From the NCBI GenBank assembly GCA_021232515.1, contig JAJPOQ010000105.1:1-61066 (forward strand): a DNA stretch of 61,066 bases, written 5' to 3'. Under the pieces are notes generated by a model that made no database searches, was not told where the DNA came from, and saw only the letters and a list, made by a program, of their open reading frames with translations. Position 1 is the first letter of the stretch. The number at the start of each line of letters is the position of its first letter. Below are positions 35,892 through 43,703 of this stretch, piece after piece. The position numbers were made by a program, and so were the translations under genes. This DNA comes from Lentisphaeraceae bacterium (GTDB lineage Bacteria > Verrucomicrobiota > Lentisphaeria > Lentisphaerales > Lentisphaeraceae).

Positions 35892-36635
35892 ATGGGTCAG
35901 ATGAAACTAATTGCTCTAAATAGAAAACTTTCCAAAGCAGTCGATAAGCTTAGCTTTTCTGAACCTGTGACTCATGTTTATAATCCTTTGAACTATGCTC
36001 AAGAAGCAGTCGAAGATTATCTAGCAAAGTATGGAGAGGGGCCAAAGAAAGTTTTGTTTCTTGGTATGAACCCAGGCCCTTTTGGCATGGCTCAAACCGG
36101 TGTGCCATTTGGCGAAATAGCCGCAGTTAAAAACTGGGTGAAAGTTTCAGGGAAGATCAATAAGCCTAAAAATGAACACCCAAGCCGTCCCATTACTGGC
36201 TTCGATTGCCACAGAGCAGAGGTAAGCGGCCAGAGAATTTGGAGTCTGTTTGAAAATCGTTTTGGAGAAGCTGAAACCTTCTTTGAAAACCACTTTGTTT
36301 GGAACTATTGCCCACTTTTGTTCAATGAAATAGGTGTTAGTGAAAAAGGTCGAAAGATCTGTCGAAACATCACTCCAGATAAGATTAAAAATGAAGAGCT
36401 TAAACCTCTTTATGAAATCTGTGATCGAGCCCTTATTGCTCTAGTCGATTTACTTCAACCGGAATACTTGGTTGGTGTAGGAGCTTTTGCCGAAAGTTGT
36501 TTTAGAAGAGTTATACCAGATCGTCAAGAAGATGTATACCGCATACTTCATCCAAGTCCTGCTAGTCCGATAGCAAATAGAGGTTTCGCCGAAGCAGCTA
36601 CAAAGCAATTGATTGAAGCGGGTATTTGGCAATAA
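35892..36635 (+). CDS. SMUG1-type uracil-DNA glycosylase
   Basis: A 247-residue protein that closely follows vertebrate SMUG1. It has the active-site segment LFLGMNPGPFGMAQTGVPFG (about residues 58-77), the HP-RPITGFDC and SEVSG-like VSGQRIW segment, FVWNYCPLLF, and the second catalytic block LHPSPASP. It should remove uracil and oxidised pyrimidines from DNA. SMUG1 is uncommon in bacteria compared with Ung. The start is uncertain: Met4 (35901) is also possible, and no strong ribosome site is seen for either. Confidence 0.93.
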   Translation: MGQMKLIALNRKLSKAVDKLSFSEPVTHVYNPLNYAQEAVEDYLAKYGEGPKKVLFLGMNPGPFGMAQTGVPFGEIAAVKNWVKVSGKINKPKNEHPSRPITGFDCHRAEVSGQRIWSLFENRFGEAETFFENHFVWNYCPLLFNEIGVSEKGRKICRNITPDKIKNEELKPLYEICDRALIALVDLLQPEYLVGVGAFAESCFRRVIPDRQEDVYRILHPSPASPIANRGFAEAATKQLIEAGIWQ

Positions 36636-36670
36636 GCAACTTAACCCTTTATCGAGTTGATGTGTTGCTC

Positions 36671-36710
36671 TTTTGTAAATCTTGTCGATCCTGTCTATTT
36701 CAATTAATTC
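36671..36710 (+). repeat. left flanking direct repeat of the accessory island
   Basis: A 40-bp segment starting TTTTGTAAATCTTGTCGATC that matches 39233-39272 at 33 of 40 positions, same orientation. A partial third match (TTGTTGATCCTGCCTA) lies at 47881-47896. The two full copies bracket the HsdS/RAYT/RhuM segment. Confidence 0.7.
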
Positions 36711-36885
36711 GTTAAAACTATTTACATAACTGTTGATTTAAGTAGTGAAAAATTGTTAATTAGAGCTTAGAATAAATCTTTGCTTAAAGCGTCATGGTAT
36801 GTTTAGGACACTCTTTGTCCACTGCTTAGAAAAAAGTAAGGTCGGGTTCAGAATTACTGTAGAACAAACAATTTTAAAATACGAG

Positions 36886-36906
36886 AGAAGCGACTTGCTT
36901 CTTTTT
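36886..36906 (+). terminator. intrinsic terminator-like hairpin
   Basis: The stem AGAAGC/GCTTCT (36886-36891, 36897-36902) has a 5-nt loop and is followed by TTTT. It is 250 bp past the SMUG1-type gene and just before the HsdS fragment. Confidence 0.55.
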
Positions 36907-36941
36907 AATATGCCCAAGGAGCCTCACCTCAAAGGATTTTT

Positions 36942-37202
36942 ATGATTGCCAGCGATTTAAAGAATAATATAGATAAGATTAGGGCAGTCCATCTTTTCCT
37001 CGACCTTCAAAATAAATTTGCCGAAATAGTCAAGAAAACAGAAGTAAAGAAAGCCAAGATACAAAAAAGCCTTGAGCGTTTAAATAACAACTTTAATGCA
37101 CTCAGTCAAAATTCTTTAAAGGGAGAGTTGAAAATGAGTGAAGCAAAGCCCGGACCCAATAGCGAAAACTGTAAAATTTCAGAAGAATTGTTTATCACTT
37201 GA
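36942..37202 (+). pseudogene. C-terminal fragment of a type I restriction specificity subunit (HsdS)
   Basis: Eighty-six residues whose central part, LQNKFAEIVKKTEVKKAKIQ then SLERLNNNFNALSQNSLKGEL, is the conserved C-terminal helix of HsdS proteins (LQ-x-KFAEIV...LFNALMQ-x-AF-GEL). A full HsdS is about 400 residues, so target recognition domains are gone. The last ~20 residues after MSEAKPGPNSEN look like read-through. No hsdM or hsdR lies in the window. It is a relic of a restriction-modification locus. Confidence 0.75.
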
Positions 37203-37232
37203 AAGTGAGTAACTTCGCAAATATAAAAAACC

Positions 37233-37407
37233 AATTCTTGGAGTTCTATAAGAATACTACGGTAGCGGGGATCTATATTTTCCGTGATAACCGGGCGGCG
37301 GCTTTTTATATTCGATTGACTTTAGAATTCATAATGACGTGGTTTTTTGCGGGCAGGATGCCCGCGTTCCCGGGGAGTGAAGAGCTGTTCGCGCTGGCGG
37401 TGGTTTT
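37233..37407. other. short spacer with REP palindrome before the RAYT gene
   Basis: A 70-residue frame opening with TTG at 37199 crosses this spacer but has no recognisable content and reads through a REP palindrome (AGRMPAFPG), so I do not call it a gene. Base composition is locally GC-rich around 37260-37300 and the REP. Confidence 0.4.
37349..37365 (+). repeat. REP palindrome 1
   Basis: GCGGGCAGGATGCCCGC is a perfect 7-bp inverted repeat with a 3-nt loop, followed by GTTCCCGGGG. The same core occurs at 37831-37847. It lies 43 bp upstream of the RAYT start. Confidence 0.75.
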
Positions 37408-38034
37408 ATGAGCGAGCGACCTGAATTTCAAAATCCTCAAAATTGGCATAGTCGAGGTTATTTACCTCACTATGACGCTGCGGGGAAATATCAAATGATT
37501 ACCTATCGCCTAGCGGATTCTTTACCAAAGGAAGTTCTGGGAGCGCGGGCTTCCAGCCCGCAAAGTAGCGCCAAAGAACGCATGGAAATCGAAGAATATC
37601 TCGATAAAGGCTATGGGTCGTGTGTCCTTAAAGACCCACAAAATGCTCAAACTGTGGTTGATGCTTGGAATTTTTTTGATAAGAAGCGCTATGACTTGTT
37701 GGCTTATGTTGTCATGCCGAACCATGTTCACTTATTAGTTAAAACTTATAAATGTTTTCCATTGAGAAGCCTTATCCATTCATGGAAATCGTTTACTTCT
37801 AATGAAATTAATAAATACTTAGAAGCTAATGCGGGCAGGATGCCCGCGCTCCCAGCGGTTTGGCAAGAAGATTATTGGGACCGTTTTATAAGAGACGGGA
37901 ATCATTTTAAAAGTGCAGTAAAATATATACTTGAGAATCCAGTAAAAGCCGGTTTAGTTGATAAGTGGCAGGATTGGCGCTGGAGTTTTAGTGCTTATTA
38001 TCAATCGGCGCTCCCAGAAAAGGGACAAGGATGA
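37408..38034 (+). CDS. REP-associated tyrosine transposase (RAYT, Y1/IS200-like)
   Basis: A 208-residue Y1-transposase-family protein that opens NPQNWHSRGYLPHY. The HUH metal site is VVMPNHVHLLV (His106, His108), followed by LRSLIHSWKSFTSNEINK, WQEDYWDRFIRDGNHF and KYILENPVKAGL with the likely nucleophile Tyr173. RAYTs are domesticated transposases that spread REP palindromes. Two REPs sit inside this coding sequence and are read as GARASSPQ (about residues 45-52) and AGRMPALP (about 142-149). All catalytic motifs look intact. The stop overlaps the next small frame (ATGA). Confidence 0.88.
   Translation: MSERPEFQNPQNWHSRGYLPHYDAAGKYQMITYRLADSLPKEVLGARASSPQSSAKERMEIEEYLDKGYGSCVLKDPQNAQTVVDAWNFFDKKRYDLLAYVVMPNHVHLLVKTYKCFPLRSLIHSWKSFTSNEINKYLEANAGRMPALPAVWQEDYWDRFIRDGNHFKSAVKYILENPVKAGLVDKWQDWRWSFSAYYQSALPEKGQG
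37545..37561. repeat. REP palindrome 2, inside the RAYT gene
   Basis: GCGGGC-ttcca-GCCCGC preceded by CTGGGAGC. It is read in frame as GARASSPQ near residue 48 of the transposase. Its flank CTGGGAGCGC is the reverse complement of the flank of REP 3, so it is inverted relative to it. Confidence 0.75.
37831..37847 (+). repeat. REP palindrome 3, inside the RAYT gene
   Basis: GCGGGCAGGATGCCCGC followed by GCTCCCAGC, read in frame as AGRMPALP. It is identical in core to REP 1. A further half-unit GCGCTCCCAG lies at 38008-38017 near the end of the gene. Confidence 0.75.
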
Positions 38035-38174
38035 AAGAAGAAGAAAATATCATTATCTATACCAGTAGCTTCGACGACAGAACTTTTCGGCATGAAATGA
38101 TTGAAACCCTAGTTTTTAATGGCTTGCTTCTGGCTGAGTTAAAGAACTACAAAGATGGATTTGTGGCACTATGA
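38031..38174 (+). CDS. 47-residue coupled small protein, unknown
   Basis: An ATG at 38031 overlaps the RAYT stop (ATGA) with AAGG immediately upstream, and its stop at 38172-38174 overlaps the next start (ATGA). The peptide begins MKEEENIIIYTSSFDDRTF and ends NYKDGFVAL. I do not recognise it. The double overlap suggests it is, or was, a translated gene coupled to rhuM. It could also be the tail of a longer lost gene. Confidence 0.4.
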   Translation: MKEEENIIIYTSSFDDRTFRHEMIETLVFNGLLLAELKNYKDGFVAL

Positions 38175-39198
38175 GCCAAGATAAAGAACGAAAGCTTTCT
38201 GTTCGTGATGAGTTAACGGATTTTCTCTTGTACTCCACGGGTGAAGGTCAAATGAAGGTCGAAGTTTTTCTCCACGAAGAAAATGTCTGGCTGACGATCA
38301 ATCAGATGGCTGAGTTGTTTGGCAAGGATAAGTCGGGTATAAGCCGTCACTTGAAGAATATATTTGAAAGTGGGGAACTGGAGAAAAATTCAGTTGTTGC
38401 AAATTTTGCAACAACTGCAGCAGATGGCAAGACCTACCAAGTCGACTACTATAGTCTCGATGCAATCATTTCAGTTGGCTATCGAGTTAATTCTACTAAG
38501 GCGACGCAATTCAGAATATGGGCGACCAAGGTTCTTAAAGAGTATATCATCAAAGGTTTTGCCATGGATGATGACCGCCTTAAAAACGGTCGTCACTTTG
38601 GTAAAGACTACTTTAGGGAATTACTCGAAAGGGTTCGCTCAATCAGAGCAAGTGAACGCCGCATCTATCAGCAGATTACCGATATATTTGCAGAGTGCAG
38701 TATAGACTACAATCCAAAGTCCGAAACTACTCGAAATTTTTCGCTCATGTACAGGACAAGTTTCACTTTGCTATAAGCGGGTAGACTGCCGCTGAAATCA
38801 TTCATGATAAAGCAGATGCAGCAAAGCCGTTGATGGGTTTACAGACTTATAAGAATGCACCGAACGGCAGAGTTCTTAAGTCTGATACTACGGTGGGCAA
38901 AAATTATTTATCTGAAGATAAAATAAAGAAGCTTGAACGTGGCGTTACAGGTTTTTTTGACTACATAGAAAACATCATAGAGCGGCGAAAGACTTTTACG
39001 ATGGATCAGTTTTCTGAGAGTGTGAATAAATTTCTTGAATTCAATGAGTATGACGTTCTCGAAGGCTTCGGCTCTATATCTCGTCAGCAAGCGGAAGAAA
39101 AGGCGCATAGCGAATATGAGATATTTAATAAAACTCAGAAAATTGAATCTGATTTTGATAAATTATTGAAAGAGTTTCAAAGTAAGGGTCTAGACTGA
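38171..39198 (+). pseudogene. RhuM-family gene broken by a frameshift and a stop codon
   Basis: The first piece (201 residues) has the RhuM N-terminal domain (VWLTINQMAELFGKDKSGISRHL, ATTAADGKTYQVDYYSLDAIISVGYRV, RIWATKVLKEYI). The second piece (38830-39198) carries the C-terminal half (KKLERGVTGFFDYIENIIERRKTFTMDQ, VNKFLEFNEYDVLEGFG). Between them the normal protein is restored in another frame: after about 38735 a one-base loss in the ATTTTT run shifts the frame (FAHVQDKFHFAISG), and TAG at 38782-38784 then replaces a likely CAG (ISG-Q-TAAEII). RhuM proteins often accompany type I restriction genes. Two lesions make it inactive unless recoded. Confidence 0.85.
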
Positions 39199-39232
39199 AA
39201 ATTAACTTGATACGTCGGTAGAGTTACCTTAT

Positions 39233-39272
39233 TTTTGTAAATCTTGTAGGTCCTACCCATTTCAATTAGTAC
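39233..39272 (+). repeat. right flanking direct repeat of the accessory island
   Basis: Matches the left repeat at 36671-36710 at 33 of 40 positions. It overlaps the last codons of the leftward ThuA-DUF1080 gene ending at 39266, so the island joins directly to that gene's 3' end. Confidence 0.7.
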
Positions 39273-41221
39273 TCTTTAATCCAGATGTTTGCGTAGCGAA
39301 TTTTGGAGAAGCCACGCTGAAGTTGAATTGGACCTTTGATAAATTCTTTATTTTCAGGTTTTGTACTTTCTTTTACCAGTGGATTCTGTTCTGGACTCCA
39401 AGAATAAACCGGCTTTCTATCGATGCTATTATTACTAGAAAGTGTTTTTGCTTCTGCTTCAGTCAAGGCTTCGTTGAAGTAGAGGAAGTGACTTAGTTCA
39501 CCATTTAAAGGTTGATAGAAGTTTTTGTGGTCGTAACCGACTTTAACGACGTGGTGAGTTGGGTCTGGAGAGTGAAAAAACTTCTTCATGAAGGAGAGTT
39601 GACCATCGATGTACATCGTCGCCATATCTCCATCGCTGGTGAGTAAAGCTTGGTGCCACTTGTCGTCATTTAAAACTCTGTTTGTATTCACTATTCCTTT
39701 CCAGCCTATGTCGTAAATGAGGTTTCCATCGCCTAAGAAAAAAGCTTTGCCATCAGTCTCCCAACCACTTATAGGTGAGGTTTTGGCGAATATAGTCGTG
39801 TCTGGATCAGTTGTTTTAAATCGGGTATAAACAGAGAAAGGCTTCATGCCAAAATTTAGAATTTCTTGCGACTCTTTAAGAGGGACAGCATGTAAAGAAA
39901 CGTCGACAGCATTTTTGGTTGTGAGAGCTTTTGAGACTCCATATGGAGAGTGCTTGATAAGCTTTATATCGTTATGGACTTTGGAGCCGTTGATGTGGAC
40001 AGTCATCTTCACAGGTTCTCCCTCTCTGTGAGAGTACCTTATGTCCATCGTATTCCATTGTCCGACTAACATGTTTATGGAGTGATCTGGAGCTCTTAAG
40101 CCACTTATGGAGCCGCCTGTCGTATTGTTCCTTCGTTGGCTATTTGCCAGTATCTGGACTTTATAACTATTGCTAATAAAGACACCTCCAGCACCTCGCA
40201 TTTCATCGGGCACGTAGTCGGGCTCTTCAGGGATGTAAAAGTCGAGATGAAGGCGGTAGTTACCAAAAGCTTCTTTGGTGACTATATGTTCTTGAGTCGA
40301 CTTAGCCATGATGCTTTCGTTGAGTACAGACCAGTTTGCCTGAGGATTTTTGGACTCTACATAAAAAGTGTCATTTAGAGTATCAGGAAAAGGCGTTGAG
40401 TAGCGTTGCCAATTATCTAGATTCACTCCATTGAAGATTGTTTTTGCACCTACAGGCAAAACGAGAGGAGGAGTGTCAGGTATAGAGTCACTATCCTTTT
40501 TAGTTTTTTGCTTGATTTGAGGATTGAGGCACCAGTCGATAGCGTTATCTATCAATGTTGTAAAATTGTAGCTCTGGAAGTCATCGGCATTACCAAGTGA
40601 AGTGTAAAAGAAGCGCTGTTTATTTTTAGTTTCGCGAACCCAAGCAACAGGAACAGACTGAGACAGTGGAGTCTTTCCCATCATCAGAACTTTGGTATCG
40701 GCTTTTAGCTCACCAGGGAAAATGAGTTTACTGTTTGATGTAAAGCTTTTAACGTCGAGGTCTCTGACGATAGGGTGATTATCATTTTCAGGTAACACCG
40801 AGTTGATCGTTTTTGATTTAACAGAGTAAGCTCGAAATGATGCGCCAAAGTTGCGGTAAAACCAACGAGGATCTTGTACGAAGGCTTGATTACTAGTCTT
40901 AAACGCTATTGCGGGTTTTCCTTGCTTCAGCCAGTTATTTATCTCAGTTAGTTGAAGGTTGGAGATGTTCCTTTGCTCTAGATAAAAGATAAGTATGTCG
41001 GCATTTTTGATAATTGATAAGTTGCTGATATTGCCATTTTTTGGGACGACAATATAATCTACCGTCATCTGTAGTTCATCTTCTAGGTGTACTGCTAGTT
41101 GTGGCATACTTTGTGAACTTGAGTAAGTACGCTCACCGATAAGCATGCAGGCTCTCTTTCCGGCAGTTTCAGAGAAGCTGCTAAAAGTCAAGAGTAAACT
41201 AAATATAAAAGAAAGTTTCAT
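39266..41221 (-). CDS. secreted ThuA-like / DUF1080 protein with embedded LamG domain
   Basis: A 651-residue protein with a signal peptide (about 1-20). Residues about 22-235 are ThuA-like (ADILIFYLEQRNIS, NHPIVRDLDVKSF, VPVAWVRETKNKQRFFYTSLG). A DUF1080 domain begins at about 260 (KTIFNGVNLDNWQRY, GNYRLHLDFYIP, GGVFISNSYKVQIL, GQWNTMDIRY). A LamG-like domain (about 455-610: FSVYTRFKTTDPD, WHQALLTSDGDMATMYIDGQL) then interrupts it, and the normal DUF1080 ending LQRGFSKIRYANIWIKEY follows at the very C-terminus. It probably degrades or binds polysaccharide. The three-part layout is unusual. Confidence 0.85.
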   Translation of the reverse strand: MKLSFIFSLLLTFSSFSETAGKRACMLIGERTYSSSQSMPQLAVHLEDELQMTVDYIVVPKNGNISNLSIIKNADILIFYLEQRNISNLQLTEINNWLKQGKPAIAFKTSNQAFVQDPRWFYRNFGASFRAYSVKSKTINSVLPENDNHPIVRDLDVKSFTSNSKLIFPGELKADTKVLMMGKTPLSQSVPVAWVRETKNKQRFFYTSLGNADDFQSYNFTTLIDNAIDWCLNPQIKQKTKKDSDSIPDTPPLVLPVGAKTIFNGVNLDNWQRYSTPFPDTLNDTFYVESKNPQANWSVLNESIMAKSTQEHIVTKEAFGNYRLHLDFYIPEEPDYVPDEMRGAGGVFISNSYKVQILANSQRRNNTTGGSISGLRAPDHSINMLVGQWNTMDIRYSHREGEPVKMTVHINGSKVHNDIKLIKHSPYGVSKALTTKNAVDVSLHAVPLKESQEILNFGMKPFSVYTRFKTTDPDTTIFAKTSPISGWETDGKAFFLGDGNLIYDIGWKGIVNTNRVLNDDKWHQALLTSDGDMATMYIDGQLSFMKKFFHSPDPTHHVVKVGYDHKNFYQPLNGELSHFLYFNEALTEAEAKTLSSNNSIDRKPVYSWSPEQNPLVKESTKPENKEFIKGPIQLQRGFSKIRYANIWIKEY

Positions 41222-41275
41222 ATAAAAAATCTAAAAGGTAGTTGTAATTAATTACAGTTCCTCATAATTTTACTC

Positions 41276-41884
41276 ATGTCAAACGAAGATTACCAGACGC
41301 GCCAAACCTTACTGGCCAAAATAAAAGAGAACCCAGATGATCATTCTTGGGAGGACTTCTCGTACTATTATAGTCAGTATATCTATAACATAGTGCGCCG
41401 GATGAAGTTGGGGCACCATGATGCAGAAGACTTGGTGCAGATGATTCTATTGAAGCTTTGGAACAAGATGCCAGAGTTTGAGTACAATCCAGGCAAAGGA
41501 GCCTTTCGTGGTTGGTTGTGTAGAGTAACACAAAATGAAACGAAGAATTACCTCCGCAAGAAAAATAAGTTTATCGATCGAGAAAATGAGAGCAATAATA
41601 AGCCTCTAAATGAAGAAGACTACGCGGTTAGTTTACCTGAGATAGAAACCATTTCTAAGACGGAATGGCAGGTCTATGTGACGAACTTAGCTTGGAAGAA
41701 CATAAAAAATGAGTTCAATGAAAATGTTCAAAAAGCTTTTGTTGAGCTTTATTCAGATAAGAGCTCAAGAGAAGTGGCAGATAGCTTAGGCTTAGAGCTC
41801 AATACGGTAAATGTCTATAAGCAACGCGTCCGTAAAAGAATGCTACAAGAAATAAAGCGCTTAAGAAGAGAGTTGGACTGCTAA
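41276..41884 (+). CDS. ECF-type sigma-70 family RNA polymerase sigma factor (rightward)
   Basis: A 202-residue sigma factor. Region 2 is FSYYYSQYIYNIVRRM, HHDAEDLVQMILLKLW and GAFRGWLCRVTQNETKNYL. Region 4 is VQKAFVELYSDKSSREVADSLGLELNTVNVYKQRVRKRM. No strong ribosome site lies before the ATG, and only 54 bp separate it from the divergent ThuA-DUF1080 gene. Its stop overlaps the FecR stop by 4 bp on the opposite strand (CTAA). The promoter lacks the GGTCAGGAT motif found at its neighbours, so its target set is probably different. Confidence 0.9.
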   Translation: MSNEDYQTRQTLLAKIKENPDDHSWEDFSYYYSQYIYNIVRRMKLGHHDAEDLVQMILLKLWNKMPEFEYNPGKGAFRGWLCRVTQNETKNYLRKKNKFIDRENESNNKPLNEEDYAVSLPEIETISKTEWQVYVTNLAWKNIKNEFNENVQKAFVELYSDKSSREVADSLGLELNTVNVYKQRVRKRMLQEIKRLRRELDC

Positions 41885-43170
41885 TCTTCTGGCGTCATTA
41901 TTTCCATTTTTGAAACTTCCAGATTTTCATCGACATCCACTGTATAAACCGTCATAGAGTATATCTGTAGCTCGGCAACATTTCGTGCTGGCCATGGTTT
42001 AAGTCTCTCAAACTCTTCTGTTGTAGCCAGTATCTCAAAGTTACCTTCGTCATCCATTCTTGGTTGAGCCTGCCACATGAAGTTTCCGGCATAGCCTCCA
42101 GTTGGATACTTGGTAAGAAGCAAAATAAAAACCTTTGTATGGTTATCGACTTTACCTTTAACTCTGATCCGTGAGTTCTTTTTCAGAGTGACTGGTGTGG
42201 CAGTGTGCCACTGAGTTCTCTGAGAGACTCTATAAATGGTCAGTTCTTTTCCTAGCTCTTGATTAAAAAAGGTTTTCTCCATGGCTTTTAAACGAGCTGG
42301 TTGGTTATCTGTCGCTTCAAGAAGTTCACCACTGAGCCAATCTTTTGGCACATTTGTAAAGTCACTTTGCCAATTATGAATTGGTTGCGAATCTCGATAA
42401 AGTAAAGTGAAGTCTTTCTTCGGGCCTTTGGTTTCTGCCGTTTGTTCGGATGTAACTTTAAGAACTTTTCCATCTACTAAGCGAGTAAACTGAACGCTTC
42501 CTTCGTTGACAGTAAGTTTGGTATTTTTTTTACTTGCGTCGACTTCGAACTTTGTACCTATGACTTCTATTTTTGCTGTACTGGTTTGTATAGTAAAAGG
42601 AAGGTTCTTGGCTTGGGGACTAATGCTAGCAGAAAGGTAACCGTGTTCAAGAATGATGATTTTTTGTTTATTTTCACTAATCTTTGCAGTGAATCTACCA
42701 AAGAAAGAAACCTTTGATTGATCTTTAAAGATGATTTCTATACTAGCGTCTTCTGACGTCGAAGAAATGTAGCCATTTGTCAGTAAGTCTCCATTGGCTA
42801 TGTCACTAACTATTTCGCCACGATCATTTTTGAAATGAATCTCACCACTTATAGAGTTGGCTTGAAGAGTTGTTGCTTCTTTACTATTCACATAGAGAAA
42901 GTTTATGGTTAAAGCTATGGCGATAAGTGCTGCAACTGCAGGCATGATCCAACTATGTTTTTCTTGAATCGGTTTAATCGTTTCGACTGTTGGTTTAGTC
43001 AGGCTTCTGGTTCTTTCGACATCTGCGACTATGACAGTTTGTTCTGAAAGGGAGAGTAAGAGCTCGCGGGCATCTTTATCAGTTTTTAGTAACTTATTCA
43101 GTTCTTGACGTTCTTCATCATTTATAGAGTCATCGAGATAACGCAAGATGAGTTTTTCATGATGGTTCAT
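41881..43170 (-). CDS. FecR-domain anti-sigma-like membrane protein
   Basis: A 429-residue protein. The N-terminal anti-sigma-like segment (LILRYLDDSINDEERQELN) is cytoplasmic, followed by one transmembrane helix at about 76-93 (IMPAVAALIAIALTINFLY). The periplasmic FecR domain (about 100-260) has FKDQSKVSFFGRFTAKIS and IEVIGTKFEVDASKKNTKLTVNEGSVQF. The C-terminal ~160 residues form another beta-rich region. It begins directly after the stop of the sigma gene at 43171-43698, so the two are translated together. It is the likely membrane regulator of that sigma factor. Confidence 0.88.
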   Translation of the reverse strand: MNHHEKLILRYLDDSINDEERQELNKLLKTDKDARELLLSLSEQTVIVADVERTRSLTKPTVETIKPIQEKHSWIMPAVAALIAIALTINFLYVNSKEATTLQANSISGEIHFKNDRGEIVSDIANGDLLTNGYISSTSEDASIEIIFKDQSKVSFFGRFTAKISENKQKIIILEHGYLSASISPQAKNLPFTIQTSTAKIEVIGTKFEVDASKKNTKLTVNEGSVQFTRLVDGKVLKVTSEQTAETKGPKKDFTLLYRDSQPIHNWQSDFTNVPKDWLSGELLEATDNQPARLKAMEKTFFNQELGKELTIYRVSQRTQWHTATPVTLKKNSRIRVKGKVDNHTKVFILLLTKYPTGGYAGNFMWQAQPRMDDEGNFEILATTEEFERLKPWPARNVAELQIYSMTVYTVDVDENLEVSKMEIMTPED

Positions 43171-43698
43171 CTATGAAGCCCCAGAGTTTTTCTCAAGTTT
43201 GCACTCCATGCATTTTTTGATGTTTTTGTGCAAGCGAGACAGCCTCTTATAGACCGCATCTAAACCTAGGCCAATGAGTTTGCCGACTTCACCACAACTA
43301 TGGCCGTCAAAGTAGCGAAGCTTTAAAAGTTGTCGGGAGTTTTCAGGAACAGACTCTATGCAGTCTCTCAGGGTTTCTATATGTTGATTATTTTTACTTT
43401 GAGCTCGAGTTAACCAGTCATTTTCAAGGATGTTGAGGACTTCTTCATCTAAGCCGGTGTTTTCTCGTTTGTGTTTGCGGAGCCAGTCTATAGCTTCTCT
43501 TTTAGCAGAAACAAATGACCAAGAAAGTAGATGGCCTTCAGAGTTAAATGAAGCATCTTTGGTGAGTGCTTTTAGAGTAATGTTTTGGAAAATGTCTTCA
43601 GAGATCTGGGTATCTTTTAAGATAAGCCAAACCGAAGCGGAGATTCTTTCTCTCGCTTTCATAAGCACTGATAATATGTCTTCATCTGATAGTTTCAT
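43171..43698 (-). CDS. ECF-type sigma factor (Rhodopirellula/Verrucomicrobium type), autoregulated
   Basis: A 175-residue sigma factor. Region 2 is SVWLILKDTQISEDIFQNITLKAL and LLSWSFVSAKREAIDWLRKHKR. Region 4 is VPENSRQLLKLRYFDGHSCGEVGKLIGLGLDAVYKRLSRLHK. It forms a unit with the FecR gene; TAG is followed directly by its ATG. A GGTCAGGAT-N13-CCGTTAC promoter ends at 43704, only 5 bp before the ATG at 43698, so the mRNA may be leaderless. The same promoter precedes three more leftward units to 52480, so this sigma factor is the best candidate to read it. Confidence 0.9.
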   Translation of the reverse strand: MKLSDEDILSVLMKARERISASVWLILKDTQISEDIFQNITLKALTKDASFNSEGHLLSWSFVSAKREAIDWLRKHKRENTGLDEEVLNILENDWLTRAQSKNNQHIETLRDCIESVPENSRQLLKLRYFDGHSCGEVGKLIGLGLDAVYKRLSRLHKNIKKCMECKLEKNSGAS

Positions 43699-43703
43699 AT
43701 CTT

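Larger units (their letters stand above)
36636..36941. other. 306-bp gap at the left edge of the accessory island
   Basis: No gene is seen. The gap holds the left flanking direct repeat (36671-36710), an AT-rich stretch and an intrinsic terminator (36886-36906) just before the HsdS fragment. Confidence 0.5.

Noticed and set aside
37199..37411. 70-residue frame starting with TTG before the RAYT gene
   Set aside because: It reads through a REP palindrome, has no family resemblance, and its overlaps with neighbours are easily by chance.
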